Source of the DNA: Micromonospora sp. C28SCA-DRY-2
GTDB lineage: Bacteria > Actinomycetota > Actinomycetes > Mycobacteriales > Micromonosporaceae
Length of the DNA: 64,000 bases
Assembly (NCBI RefSeq): GCF_030519475.1
Contig: NZ_JAUMKD010000004.1
Coordinates: 459,501 to 523,500, forward strand
Direction of reading: 5' to 3'
In this document: positions 40,879 to 51,721 of the stretch, one piece after another
Position numbering within the stretch: position 1 is the stretch's first letter
Layout of the letters: each line of letters opens with the position of its first letter
Translations under genes and position numbers: made by a program
Notes under the pieces: generated by a model
What the model saw: only the letters and a program-made list of their open reading frames with translations
The model's database searches: none
Told to the model about the DNA's origin: nothing

Positions 40879-42171
40879 GTGCAGAACATCCGGCGGGTAG
40901 CGGTCATCGGTGGCAACCGCATCCCCTTCGCCCGCTCCAACTCCCGCTACGCGAGCGCGTCCAACGCGGACATGCTCGGCGCGGCGCTCGACGGCCTGGT
41001 GGCCCGCTACGGCCTGGCCGGCCAGCGGGTCGGCGAGGTGGTCGCCGGCGCGGTGCTCAAGCACTCCCGGGACTTCAACCTGACCCGCGAGGTGGTGCTC
41101 GGTTCCCGGCTCGACCCGCACACCCCCGCGTACGACATCCAGCAGGCGTGCGGCACCGGGCTGGAGGCGGCCATCCTGGTCGCCAACAAGATCGCCCTCG
41201 GGCAGATCGACGTCGGCATCGCCGGCGGGGTCGACACCACCTCGGACGCGCCGCTGGCGGTCAACGAGGAGCTGCGCCGCACCCTGATCAAGCTGAACAG
41301 CGCCCGCACCCTGGGCGAGCGGCTGCGGCTCGCCGCGAAGCTGCGCCCGTCGCAGCCGTTCAAGCCGGAGATCCCGCGCAACGCCGAGCCGCGTACCGGG
41401 CTGTCCATGGGTGAGCACGCGGCCCGCACCGCGCTGCGCTGGAACATCGACCGGCAGTCCCAGGACGAGCTGGCGCTCCGCTCGCACCAGCGGCTCGCCG
41501 CCGCCTACGACCGGGGTTTCTTCGACGACCTGATGACGCCCTACCTCGGGCTGACCCGGGACCAGAACCTGCGTCCCGACACCAGCCTGGAGAAGCTCGG
41601 CTCGCTGAAGCCGGTCTTCGGCGCCAAGGGCCCGGACGCCGAGCGGGCCACCATGACCGCCGGCAACTCCTCCCCGCTGACCGACGGGGCGTCCACCGTG
41701 CTGCTCGCCTCCGAGGAGTGGGCCCGCGCGCACAGCCTGCCGGTGCTGGCCTGGTTCAGCTGGCCGGAGACGGCGGCGGTGGACTTCGTGCACGGCGACG
41801 AGGGGCTGCTGATGGCCCCCGCGTACGCGGTGCCGCGGATGCTGGCCCGGGCCGGGCTCACCCTCCAGGACTTCGACTACTACGAGATCCACGAGGCGTT
41901 CGCCTCGCAGGTGCTGGCCACCCTGGCCGCCTGGGAGTCGCCGGAGTTCTGCAAGGACCGGCTCGGCCTGGACGCCCCGCTCGGCGCGATCGACCGGGAG
42001 AAGCTCAACGTCAACGGCTCGTCGCTGGCCGCCGGGCACCCGTTCGCGGCCACCGGCGGCCGGATCGTGGCCACCCTGGCCAAGCTGCTCGCCGAGGCCG
42101 GCAGCGGCCGGGGCCTGATCTCGATCTGCGCGGCCGGCGGCCAGGGCGTGACCGCCATCCTGGAGCGCTGA
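40879..42171 (+). CDS. fadA2: Acetyl-CoA acetyltransferase / 3-ketoacyl-CoA thiolase (FadA2-like)
   Basis: 430 residues. Thiolase catalytic residues: Cys in YDIQQACGTGLEAAI, His in YYEIHEAFASQV, second Cys in ISICAAGGQGVTAIL, plus NVNGSSLAAGHPFAATGGR. Cleaves 3-ketoacyl-CoA in the last step of beta-oxidation; together with FabG4, the MaoC hydratase, the ligases and the dehydrogenase in this window it completes the pathway. GTG 40879 has AGGAGG six bases upstream. Followed by a strong hairpin. Confidence 0.93.
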   Translation: MQNIRRVAVIGGNRIPFARSNSRYASASNADMLGAALDGLVARYGLAGQRVGEVVAGAVLKHSRDFNLTREVVLGSRLDPHTPAYDIQQACGTGLEAAILVANKIALGQIDVGIAGGVDTTSDAPLAVNEELRRTLIKLNSARTLGERLRLAAKLRPSQPFKPEIPRNAEPRTGLSMGEHAARTALRWNIDRQSQDELALRSHQRLAAAYDRGFFDDLMTPYLGLTRDQNLRPDTSLEKLGSLKPVFGAKGPDAERATMTAGNSSPLTDGASTVLLASEEWARAHSLPVLAWFSWPETAAVDFVHGDEGLLMAPAYAVPRMLARAGLTLQDFDYYEIHEAFASQVLATLAAWESPEFCKDRLGLDAPLGAIDREKLNVNGSSLAAGHPFAATGGRIVATLAKLLAEAGSGRGLISICAAGGQGVTAILER

Positions 42172-42176
42172 GCGCA

Positions 42177-42211
42177 CGGCTGCCCCGGCGATCGACCGGC
42201 CGGGGCAGCCG
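42177..42211. terminator. hairpin between convergent fadA2 and secreted protein gene
   Basis: Perfect 13-bp arms CGGCTGCCCCGGC and GCCGGGGCAGCCG with a 9-nt loop, in the 46-bp gap between converging stops. Confidence 0.75.
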
Positions 42212-42217
42212 CACCGG

Positions 42218-42694
42218 TCAGTTGATCGCCGGGGAACCGGTCAGGGACCAGACGAAGTCGCCCTTGCCGTCGTTGTTGATGTTGTAGATGACCTTGCCGT
42301 CGGCGGTCCAGCCGCCGGACCCGGTGGCGAAGCTGCCCCGGCCGCAGAAGTCGTCACCCTGGTACAGCGAGTTGATGGACGCCGTCATCGAGCAGGTTTC
42401 CACCGCCTTGTCGGCGTCGTTGCGTTCGAGGCGGACCTCGACCGTGAACCTGTCGAACTTGTTGCTGCCGGCCTCGTTCCAGCTCACGTAGCCGTCGGCG
42501 AAGTGACCGCCGTTCTCCGACCGGACGCACAGCTTGACCGTCACGTCCGCGTTGTACCAGTCGGTCGGGAACTCCTTGCTGTTGCTCTTGCAGGCCACGG
42601 CCGCGCTTGCCGGCGCGGCGCCGACGACCAGCGCCCCGCCCGTCGCCAGCACCGTCGTCAGCGCCGCCGCACCAGCCTTGATCTTCCGGTTCAC
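42218..42694 (-). CDS. Secreted small protein of unknown function, four cysteines
   Basis: 158-residue precursor: Arg/Lys start (MNRKIKAGAAALTT), hydrophobic core VLATGGALVVGA and signal-peptidase site ASA-AVACK. The mature part is about 120 residues with four cysteines (ACKSNS, VKLCVRS, VETCSMTA, DDFCGRG), enough for two disulfides, and an Asn/Asp/Gly/Trp-rich beta-like pattern ending DGKVIYNINNDGKGDFVWSLTGSPAIN. No family recognised. GTG 42694 preferred; GTG 42703 also in frame. Exported via Sec, presumably released. Confidence 0.75.
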   Translation of the reverse strand: MNRKIKAGAAALTTVLATGGALVVGAAPASAAVACKSNSKEFPTDWYNADVTVKLCVRSENGGHFADGYVSWNEAGSNKFDRFTVEVRLERNDADKAVETCSMTASINSLYQGDDFCGRGSFATGSGGWTADGKVIYNINNDGKGDFVWSLTGSPAIN

Positions 42695-42940
42695 CCGTCC
42701 CACCCTTCGTCGTCCTGGTTCGCGGGCCAACCCCGCCGGGCAGGGCCGGAGAACCAGTGGTCCTACCCGACTGTGGCTCCGCCGGATCGTCCGTCCTGTC
42801 TAGACGGACGCCGTCGGTGCGCACAAGGTCATCTACCGGTTGTGACGTCCGTCGCTCGGGTGTGGACCGATACCTCGACACGCGGTCCGCCCCGGTGGCC
42901 TAGCCTGGGACGGCTTCCCAGTCGACCGGAGGACAGCCCT

Positions 42941-44656
42941 GTGTCAGCCACCCCGACGTCCGCGCCCGATCCCCGGGTCCACCCCACGCCACCCTTCCCG
43001 GCCCCGGCCGGCCCCCCGTCGACCGGGGGCGTCGGCATCGGCCGCGGCGCCCAGATCGTCATCGCCCTGGTACTGCTCGTACCGGCGGCCGTCGCCCTGC
43101 TCTGGTCGTACGTGCTCCCGTCGGTCAGCACGCTGGTGGAGAGCTTCCGGCGGGGGCGGTTCCCGGGCGGCCGGAGCGAGCCGGCCGGCGGCGACAACTA
43201 CGCCCAGGTGATCGAGCGCGGCTTCCTCGGCGATCTGGGCCACGCGCTGCTGCTCGCGCTGGTGCCGCTGCTGCTCGCGCTGCTCGTCGCCCCGCTGCTC
43301 GCGCTCGCCGCGGAACGGGCCGGCCGGGTGCCGCGCCTGGTGACCCGAGGGCTGCTGGCCCTGCCGCTGGCCACCTACGCCCCGCTCGCCGTCGGGCTGG
43401 CGTGGACCCTCGACCGGTTCGACACCGACCGGGACGCCTGGACGCAGGCCCCCACGCTGACCGCCGTACGCACCGCGGGGCTGCTGGTGGCCGGGCTGGT
43501 GGTGGCGGTCGGCGCCACCGCCTTCCTGGCCGTGCTGCGCCGCCGCGCCGGCGGCGGCCGTTCCGTTCCGGCGGCCCTCGCCGTCGGCGGCGTGCTCGGG
43601 TTGACAGTCGTCGCGGTGGCCGTGCAGTCCTGGTCCCTCCAGTGGCCCGTGCTCGGCAGCGGCCGCGACGAGCGGACCGGCCCGATGGTGCGGATCGTGC
43701 GGGAGAGCCTGAGCCGCCTCGACTTCGGCGTCGGCGCCGCGGGCAGCGTGCTGCTGCTGGCGCTGTTGGCCGTGCTCGGCGTCCTCGCCGTCGTCCTGCT
43801 CCTGGTGACCCGCACCCGGATCGCCTTCACCGGTTGGCGGGACCGTCCGGGGGGCGCGGCGCCCGCCGGACGGAACCCGGTCGCGCTCGGTGCGCTGGCC
43901 GTGGGGCTGGTGGCCTTCCTCGGCCTGCTGGCGTACGTGTTGGCACCGTGGCTGGGGGCGCTCACCGCCGACGCGCCGCCGCTGCCCGCCGGCGTCTCCA
44001 CCGGCCGGATCCAGGTCAACACCTGGCTCCCGCCGCTGATCTCGGCGGTGGTCGGGGTGGGCCTCGCCGCGCTGGCCGGCTTCGCGATCGGCGGCCTGCG
44101 CCCGCTGGGCCGGGCCAGCGAGCTGCTCCTGCTGCCCTTCGCGCCCTGGCTCTTCGTCGGCGACGGCCCGCTGGCCCTCGCGCACTTCATCCGGGCTCAG
44201 GAGGCCGACCAGCTCGACACCTTCGTCGGGCTGATCCCGCCGGGCTGGCTGTCGATCCCCGCGCTCGTGGTGTTCACCCTGTTCTTCAAGGGTCAGCGGG
44301 AACGCTGGGCGGCCGGCGGCGGGTTCGCCTCGACGATGCTGCTCCCCGCCCTGCCGTTGCTGGCCGGGGCCGGGCTGCTGAGCTGGCTGGTCAGCGCGCA
44401 GAGCTGGCTCTGGCCGCAGCTGGTCGTCCGGGACGTCCAGCACGCGCCGGCGGCGAACCTCGTCCTCATGCGGCTCGCGCAGTCGTTCGGCGATCCGGAG
44501 GCGATGCGGGGGTTCGGCGCCCAGGTGCTGCCGCTGCCGATGCTGCTGCTCCTGCTGGCCGCGTTCCTGGCGTTGCAGCTGGGCTACCTGGACCGCCTCG
44601 TCGTCACCGGTGGGTCGACGCGCGGCCGGGCCGGGTCCGCCGACGTGAAAGACTGA
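42941..44656 (+). CDS. Polytopic membrane protein resembling fused sugar-ABC permeases (MalF-MalG)
   Basis: 571 residues with about 12 membrane helices and a Pro/Thr-rich N-terminus of 45 residues. The first half (IVIALVLLVPAAVALLWSYVLPSVSTLVESF...DNYAQVIERGFLGDLGHALLLALVPLLLALLVAPLLAL) reads like a MalF-type permease. The second half (RIQVNTWLPPLISAVVGVGLAALAGFAIGGLRPLGRASELLLLPFAPWLF...) reads like MalG. No ATPase or binding-protein gene is near, and EAA loops are poorly kept. GTG 42941 with GGAGG eight bases upstream and -10 TAGCCT at 42901-42906. Directly precedes purB. Confidence 0.7.
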   Translation: MSATPTSAPDPRVHPTPPFPAPAGPPSTGGVGIGRGAQIVIALVLLVPAAVALLWSYVLPSVSTLVESFRRGRFPGGRSEPAGGDNYAQVIERGFLGDLGHALLLALVPLLLALLVAPLLALAAERAGRVPRLVTRGLLALPLATYAPLAVGLAWTLDRFDTDRDAWTQAPTLTAVRTAGLLVAGLVVAVGATAFLAVLRRRAGGGRSVPAALAVGGVLGLTVVAVAVQSWSLQWPVLGSGRDERTGPMVRIVRESLSRLDFGVGAAGSVLLLALLAVLGVLAVVLLLVTRTRIAFTGWRDRPGGAAPAGRNPVALGALAVGLVAFLGLLAYVLAPWLGALTADAPPLPAGVSTGRIQVNTWLPPLISAVVGVGLAALAGFAIGGLRPLGRASELLLLPFAPWLFVGDGPLALAHFIRAQEADQLDTFVGLIPPGWLSIPALVVFTLFFKGQRERWAAGGGFASTMLLPALPLLAGAGLLSWLVSAQSWLWPQLVVRDVQHAPAANLVLMRLAQSFGDPEAMRGFGAQVLPLPMLLLLLAAFLALQLGYLDRLVVTGGSTRGRAGSADVKD

Positions 44657-44661
44657 GGTAC

Positions 44662-46083
44662 GTGACGATCCCGAACGTGCTCGCCAACCGGTACGCCTCG
44701 CCCGAACTGGTCGCCCTCTGGTCGCCGGAGGAGAAGGTGCGGATGGAGCGGCGGCTCTGGCTCGCCGTGCTCCGGGCGCAGCGCGACCTCGGGGTGCCGG
44801 TGCCGGACGGGGTGGTCGAGGCGTACGAGCGGGTGCTCGACCAGGTCGACCTGGCCTCGATCGCCGAGCGCGAGCGGGTCACCCGGCACGACGTGAAGGC
44901 CCGGATCGAGGAGTTCAGCGCGCTCGCCGGGCACGAGCACGTGCACAAGGGGATGACCTCCCGGGACCTCACCGAGAACGTCGAGCAGCTCCAGGTGCGC
45001 CGCTCGCTGGAGCTGATCCGGGACCGGGTGGTGGCCACCCTGGCCCGGCTGGCCCGGCTCGCCGTCGAGCACTCCGACCTGGTGATGACCGGGCGTTCGC
45101 ACAACGTCGCGGCGCAGGCGACCACGCTGGGCAAGCGCTTCGCGTCGGCCGCCGAGGAGCTGCTGATCGCGTACGAGCGGCTGGACGACCTGATCGACTG
45201 GTACCCGCTGCGCGGCATCAAGGGCCCGGTGGGCACCGCCGCCGACCAGCTCGACCTCTTCGACGGCGACGCCGACAAGGTGGCCGAGCTGGAGCGCCGG
45301 GTGGCCGGGCACCTCGGCTTCACCCGGGTGCTGGACAGCGTCGGCCAGGTCTACCCGCGCTCGATCGACCTGGCGGTGCTCTCCGCGCTGGCCCAGATCG
45401 CCGCCGCGCCGTCGTCGCTGGCCACCACGATCCGGCTGATGGTCGGCCAGGAGCTGGCGACCGAGGGCTTCAAGCCGGGCCAGGTCGGCTCCAGCGCCAT
45501 GCCGCACAAGATGAACACCCGCTCCAGCGAGCGGGTCAACGGGTTCGCGGTGATCATCCGGGGCTACCTGTCGATGGTCGGCGAGCTGGCCGGCGACCAG
45601 TGGAACGAGGGGGACGTCTCCTGCTCGGTGGTCCGCCGGGTGGCCCTGCCGGACGCGTTCTTCGCCGCCGACGGGCTGTTCCAGACCTTCCTCACCGTGC
45701 TGGACGAGTTCGGGGCGTACCCGGCGGTGATCAACCGGGAGCTGGAGCGGTTCCTGCCGTTCCTGGCCACCACCAAGATCCTGGTGGCCGCGGTCCGGCG
45801 CGGCGTCGGGCGCGAGGCGGCGCACGAGGCGATCAAGGAGCACGCCGTCGCCGTGGCGCTGAACATGCGGGAGAAGGGCGCCGCCGAGAACGACCTCTTC
45901 GACCGCCTCGCCGCCGACGGCCGCCTCGGGCTGTCCCGCGCCGAGATCGACGCCCTGGTCGCCGACCGCACCGCCTTCGTCGGCGCCGCCCCCGCCCAGG
46001 TCGAGTCGGTAGCCCGCCGCGTAGCCGCCGTCGCCGCCACCCACCCCACCGCCACCACCTACACCCCACCCCCCATCCTCTGA
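44662..46083 (+). CDS. purB: Adenylosuccinate lyase
   Basis: 473 residues. Cleaves SAICAR and adenylosuccinate, releasing fumarate, at two steps of AMP synthesis. Family blocks: VTRHDVKARIEEFSALAGHEHVHKGMTSRDLTENVE, MTGRSHNVAAQATTLGKRFASAAEELL (catalytic His), and the signature GSSAMPHKMNTRSSERVNGF with catalytic Ser. GTG 44662 (MTIPNVLANRYAS). The last 25 codons are C-rich and G-poor (ACC, CAC, CCC runs; two GTA codons), the left flank of repeat copy 3. The gene purC, which follows purB in Mycobacterium, is absent here. Confidence 0.96.
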   Translation: MTIPNVLANRYASPELVALWSPEEKVRMERRLWLAVLRAQRDLGVPVPDGVVEAYERVLDQVDLASIAERERVTRHDVKARIEEFSALAGHEHVHKGMTSRDLTENVEQLQVRRSLELIRDRVVATLARLARLAVEHSDLVMTGRSHNVAAQATTLGKRFASAAEELLIAYERLDDLIDWYPLRGIKGPVGTAADQLDLFDGDADKVAELERRVAGHLGFTRVLDSVGQVYPRSIDLAVLSALAQIAAAPSSLATTIRLMVGQELATEGFKPGQVGSSAMPHKMNTRSSERVNGFAVIIRGYLSMVGELAGDQWNEGDVSCSVVRRVALPDAFFAADGLFQTFLTVLDEFGAYPAVINRELERFLPFLATTKILVAAVRRGVGREAAHEAIKEHAVAVALNMREKGAAENDLFDRLAADGRLGLSRAEIDALVADRTAFVGAAPAQVESVARRVAAVAATHPTATTYTPPPIL

Positions 46084-46118
46084 CCCCACCCCACCCCCAC
46101 CCCCCGGGGGGCCGCCCT

Positions 46119-46179
46119 GTTGATCATGAAGTTAGCGGCGAAGTCGATCTCCGAAACCGCCGCCAACCTCATGATCAAC
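46119..46179. repeat. 61-bp palindromic repeat, copy 3
   Basis: Arms GTTGATCATGAAGTTAGCGG(CG) (46119-46140) and (CG)CCGCCAACCTCATGATCAAC (46158-46179) with two mismatches, and 17-nt centre AAGTCGATCTCCGAAAC. Located between convergent purB and the YbjQ-type gene. Confidence 0.88.
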
Positions 46180-46209
46180 GGGACGGCGCGGGAGGGGCGG
46201 TGGGGCGGG

Positions 46210-46671
46210 TTAGGTGTCGCGGGTGGGGGTTTCGGCGGCGGTGCGGAGGTTGGGGGCGCTGGCGGGCTCGGCGATGCCGCCGGGGGCCGCGGCGATCTCG
46301 CCCTCGTGCGCGGTCTCCGCGGCGACCAGCGGCTGGTCGGGCGGCATGACGTCGGGCACCTTGGGCACCACGATCACCGCCGTGCCGTACGCGCAGATCT
46401 CCATCCACATCTCGCCGCAGTCGCGGCTGTCGAACCGCATCCCCACCACGGCGTTCGCGCCGAGCCGGCGGGCCTCCTCGCCGAGCCGGGCCACCGAGTC
46501 GGTACGCCACCGGGTGAGGTTGTCCGGCGCCATCGGGTCGTACGCGCCACCGCGCAGGTTCTTGACCCCCTCGCGGTACGGGTTCCGCGTCCTGGCCATC
46601 GATGACACCACTTCGCCGAGAATCTGGCGGATCTCGTACCCGGGTAGTTGCTCCGTCGTCACGACCAGCAC
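46210..46671 (-). CDS. YbjQ family heavy-metal-binding-domain protein
   Basis: 153 residues: the YbjQ core MLVVTTEQLPGYEIRQILGEVVSSMARTRNP...LTRWRTDSVARLGEEARRLGANAVVGMRFDSRDCGEMWMEICAYGTAVIV is complete (about 1-105), followed by a 45-residue acidic/Ala-rich tail. Pentameric proteins with unknown function despite the name. Start GTG 46671 recovers the family N-terminus; the long upstream open frame joins it artificially to the protease gene. Converges with purB. Confidence 0.88.
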   Translation of the reverse strand: MLVVTTEQLPGYEIRQILGEVVSSMARTRNPYREGVKNLRGGAYDPMAPDNLTRWRTDSVARLGEEARRLGANAVVGMRFDSRDCGEMWMEICAYGTAVIVVPKVPDVMPPDQPLVAAETAHEGEIAAAPGGIAEPASAPNLRTAAETPTRDT

Positions 46672-46746
46672 GTTTCCGATGCTGTCAGGGGACCCGGCAC
46701 CCCATCGTGAGGGTTGTTCACCTAATCGGATGCTGCAAAACGGCGC

Positions 46747-46783
46747 GGCGCGGACGGCCGGCACGTCGCCGGCCATCCGCGCC
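46747..46783 (-). terminator. terminator of the trypsin-like protease gene
   Basis: 16-bp arms with one mismatch (GGCGCGGA-GGCCGGC and its complement) and loop ACGTC; on the minus strand it is followed within a few bases by TTTT. It lies 17 bp beyond the protease stop. Confidence 0.75.
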
Positions 46784-46799
46784 GCCGGGGCGCTAACCG

Positions 46800-47483
46800 T
46801 CAGACACCGGCCACCGAGGTGATCCAGGCCCGGTTGTACGCGACACTGCCGTAGTTCTGGATGCTCTGGCCGTCGGCGGTCGAGGCGACCCCGACCTGGC
46901 GGCCGTTGTAGAACTGTGGGCCGCCCGAGTCGCCCCGCCACGCGTTGCCGTTGATCCGGGTGCTCCGGATCGCCTGGCCGCCGTACGCGTCGGTGGCGCT
47001 GTTGCTGGTCACCTGGACGCTGGCGGTCTTCAGCTGGCTGGACGCGGAGCAGCCGCTGTAGCAGGTCATGCCCCAGCCGTAGATCGAGTTGGTCGAGCCG
47101 ATCGGCGGGTTGCTGCTGGCCAGCGTGACGTACGAGGTGCTCACCGAGCTGGACAGCCGCATCAGGGCCAGGTCGTAGCGGCTGTAGGTGGCGCTCACGG
47201 TGCGGGTGACGCCGCCGGAGGAGCGGTAGACGCTGCCCACCCGGACCGACATCGAGCCGCCGAGGCAGTGCCGGGCGGTGAGCACCCACTGCGGGGCGAT
47301 GATCGTGCCGGAGCAGGTGAACGAGCCGTTGCTGAACACCGCGGCCGCCCACGGGGCGGACGAGACGGTGCCGCCGCCGATGATCGGGTCCGGGCCGGCC
47401 GGGGCGGCGACGGCGCCGGAACTGGCACCGAGCAGGGTGGCCGCGGTGGTGGCGAGGACCGCGACCAGGGATCGGATGCGCAT
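46800..47483 (-). CDS. Secreted trypsin-like serine protease (S1)
   Basis: 227-residue precursor: signal peptide MRIRSLVAVLATTAATLLGASSGAVAA, short propeptide, mature start IIGGGTVSSAPWAAAVFS. Catalytic triad intact: His in VLTARHCLGG, Asp in SRYDLALMRLS, Ser in WRGDSGGPQFY. Four cysteines allow two disulfides (SCSGT/RHC and TCYSGC). Chymotrypsin/streptogrisin-type extracellular protease. ATG 47483 has AAGGAG eight bases upstream, and a good promoter lies at 47594-47622. Confidence 0.93.
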   Translation of the reverse strand: MRIRSLVAVLATTAATLLGASSGAVAAPAGPDPIIGGGTVSSAPWAAAVFSNGSFTCSGTIIAPQWVLTARHCLGGSMSVRVGSVYRSSGGVTRTVSATYSRYDLALMRLSSSVSTSYVTLASSNPPIGSTNSIYGWGMTCYSGCSASSQLKTASVQVTSNSATDAYGGQAIRSTRINGNAWRGDSGGPQFYNGRQVGVASTADGQSIQNYGSVAYNRAWITSVAGV

Positions 47484-47896
47484 TGCGGGGGCTCCTTCTG
47501 CGGGGATGGACCCGGGTTCGCCGGGTCCGGCCTGCCGGCCGGCGGGCGGGGGTGGCCCGGCGGCCGGGGACAATCATCGACGTCCGACGATGTACCGTAG
47601 AGCGCTGAGATGTCGTTCACAAGAGTTTCATCGAAATTCGCCGATGTCCTTCCGGGGGCTGGTCCGGGCCCCGGCGGCGGACCGGTCGAACCGGGCGAAA
47701 CGCCGCGCGCGGCAACGAACACGCATCGGGATCGCAACGACTCGGCATCGGGGCTCACCGGGCCGCCCTCGATTACGTCGATCACTGCCTGACCCGCGTC
47801 CGGCCGGTGCGGTCGGGGCCGGATCTGCCAGGTAGGCTGGCTGCGCTCGCCCGTTGTGGGTCGGCACCCAACTGCGTACACAGTCAGGAGTGCCCA
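47484..47896. other. 413-bp divergent region between protease and purS
   Basis: Holds the protease promoter (47594-47622) with TTTC-ATC-GAAA (47626-47636) just upstream of its -35, and on the plus strand a -10 TAGGCT (47833-47838) for purS, followed by AGGAG before GTG 47897. No gene seen in the rest. Confidence 0.6.
47594..47622 (-). promoter_or_regulatory. promoter of the trypsin-like protease gene
   Basis: Minus strand -35 TTGTGA (47622-47617), 17-bp spacer, -10 TACGGT (47599-47594). The transcript start would be near 47587, giving a leader of about 104 nt. Confidence 0.6.
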
Positions 47897-48160
47897 GTGC
47901 CTCGCGTCGTCGTCGACGTCATGCTCAAGCCCGAGATCCTCGATCCGCAGGGCCAGGCCGTCGCAAACGCGCTGCCCCGGCTCGGCGTCAGCGACGTCGC
48001 CTCGGTCCGGATCGGCAGGCGGATCGAGATCGAGTTCACCGGTGAACCGGACCTGGACCGGGCCCGGGAGATCGCCGACAAGCTGCTCGCCAACCCGGTC
48101 ATCGAGGACTACACCGTCCGCCTGGTCGAGGCCGACGAGACCGCGGACGCCCGCTCGTGA
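47897..48160 (+). CDS. purS: Phosphoribosylformylglycinamidine synthase subunit PurS
   Basis: 87 residues; bridges PurQ and PurL in the three-part FGAM synthase. MPRVVVDVMLKPEILDPQGQAVANALPRLGVSDVASVRIGRRIEIEFTGE...CADKLLANPVIEDYTV-like family pattern is complete. GTG 47897 has AGGAG six bases upstream. Overlaps purQ by 4 nt (GTGA). Confidence 0.95.
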   Translation: MPRVVVDVMLKPEILDPQGQAVANALPRLGVSDVASVRIGRRIEIEFTGEPDLDRAREIADKLLANPVIEDYTVRLVEADETADARS

Positions 48161-48840
48161 CCGCGCGGGTCGGTGTGGTGACGTTCCCCGGCTCGCTCGA
48201 CGACGGGGACGCGGCCCGGGCCGTCCGGATCGCCGGCGCCGAGCCGGTCCGCCTCTGGCACGGCGACCCGGCGCTGCACGGGGTGGACGCGGTCGTGCTG
48301 CCCGGCGGCTTCTCCTACGGTGACTACCTGCGCTGCGGCGCCATCGCCCGGTTCGCCCCGGTGATGGAGACGATCGTGGACGCGGCCCGGGGCGGCCTGC
48401 CGGTGCTCGGCATCTGCAACGGCTTCCAGATCCTCTGCGAGGCCCACCTGCTGCCCGGCGCGCTGACCCGAAACCAGCACCTGCACTTCCGCAACCGCGA
48501 CCAGTTCCTGCGGATCGAGTCGGCCGGCACCGCCTGGACCAACGCGTTCCAGCCCGGCCAGGAGGTGCTGATCCCGGTCAAGAACGGCGAGGGCTGCTAC
48601 GTCGCCGACCCCGCGACGCTGGACCAGCTCGAGGGCGAGGGCCGGGTGGTCGCCCGGTACATCGGCGGCAACCCCAACGGGTCGCAGCGCGACATCGCGG
48701 CGATCACCAACTCCGCCGGCAACGTCGTCGGCATCATGCCGCACCCCGAGCACGCGGTGGAGGAGCTGACCGGCCCCTCCCTGGACGGTCTCGGCTTCTT
48801 CACCTCGGTCCTCAAGCACCTGGTGGGGGCGCCGGCGTGA
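48157..48840 (+). CDS. purQ: Phosphoribosylformylglycinamidine synthase subunit PurQ
   Basis: 227 residues, class I glutamine amidotransferase that supplies ammonia to PurL. Nucleophile Cys in VLGICNGFQILCEAHLLPGAL, His-Glu pair in GIMPHPEHAVEE, and oxyanion loop VVLPGGFSYGDYLRCGAIA. Start GTG 48157 overlaps purS. Its stop overlaps the GTG of a 45-codon linker ORF that leads into purL. Confidence 0.96.
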   Translation: MTARVGVVTFPGSLDDGDAARAVRIAGAEPVRLWHGDPALHGVDAVVLPGGFSYGDYLRCGAIARFAPVMETIVDAARGGLPVLGICNGFQILCEAHLLPGALTRNQHLHFRNRDQFLRIESAGTAWTNAFQPGQEVLIPVKNGEGCYVADPATLDQLEGEGRVVARYIGGNPNGSQRDIAAITNSAGNVVGIMPHPEHAVEELTGPSLDGLGFFTSVLKHLVGAPA

Positions 48841-48970
48841 GCGCGAGGAGCGAGCCGGGTCCGCGAGCCCCGCAGTCGCGGACGACGAGCGGGGCGGTGA
48901 CCGGTCGCGGCGGGATCATCGGTCGGCTCACCCGCCCGCGGGGCGGCCACGAGCGCAGCGAGGAGAGGTC

Positions 48971-48974
<4 letters not shown>
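48837..48974 (+). CDS. 45-codon linker ORF between purQ and purL
   Basis: GTG at 48837 overlaps the purQ stop (GTGA) and TGA at 48972 overlaps the purL start (ATGA). Encodes a Ser/Arg/Gly-rich peptide starting MSARSEPGPRAPQSRTTSG. It has a biased purine-rich repeat-like composition (GAGCG/GAGGAG). Likely a coupling spacer, not a folded protein. Confidence 0.35.

Positions 48975-51721
<2,747 letters not shown>

Noticed and set aside
46210..47577. 455-codon minus-strand frame spanning YbjQ and the protease
   Set aside because: The YbjQ family starts at 46671; the upstream part is out of frame with the real protease at 46800-47483, which has its own terminator.
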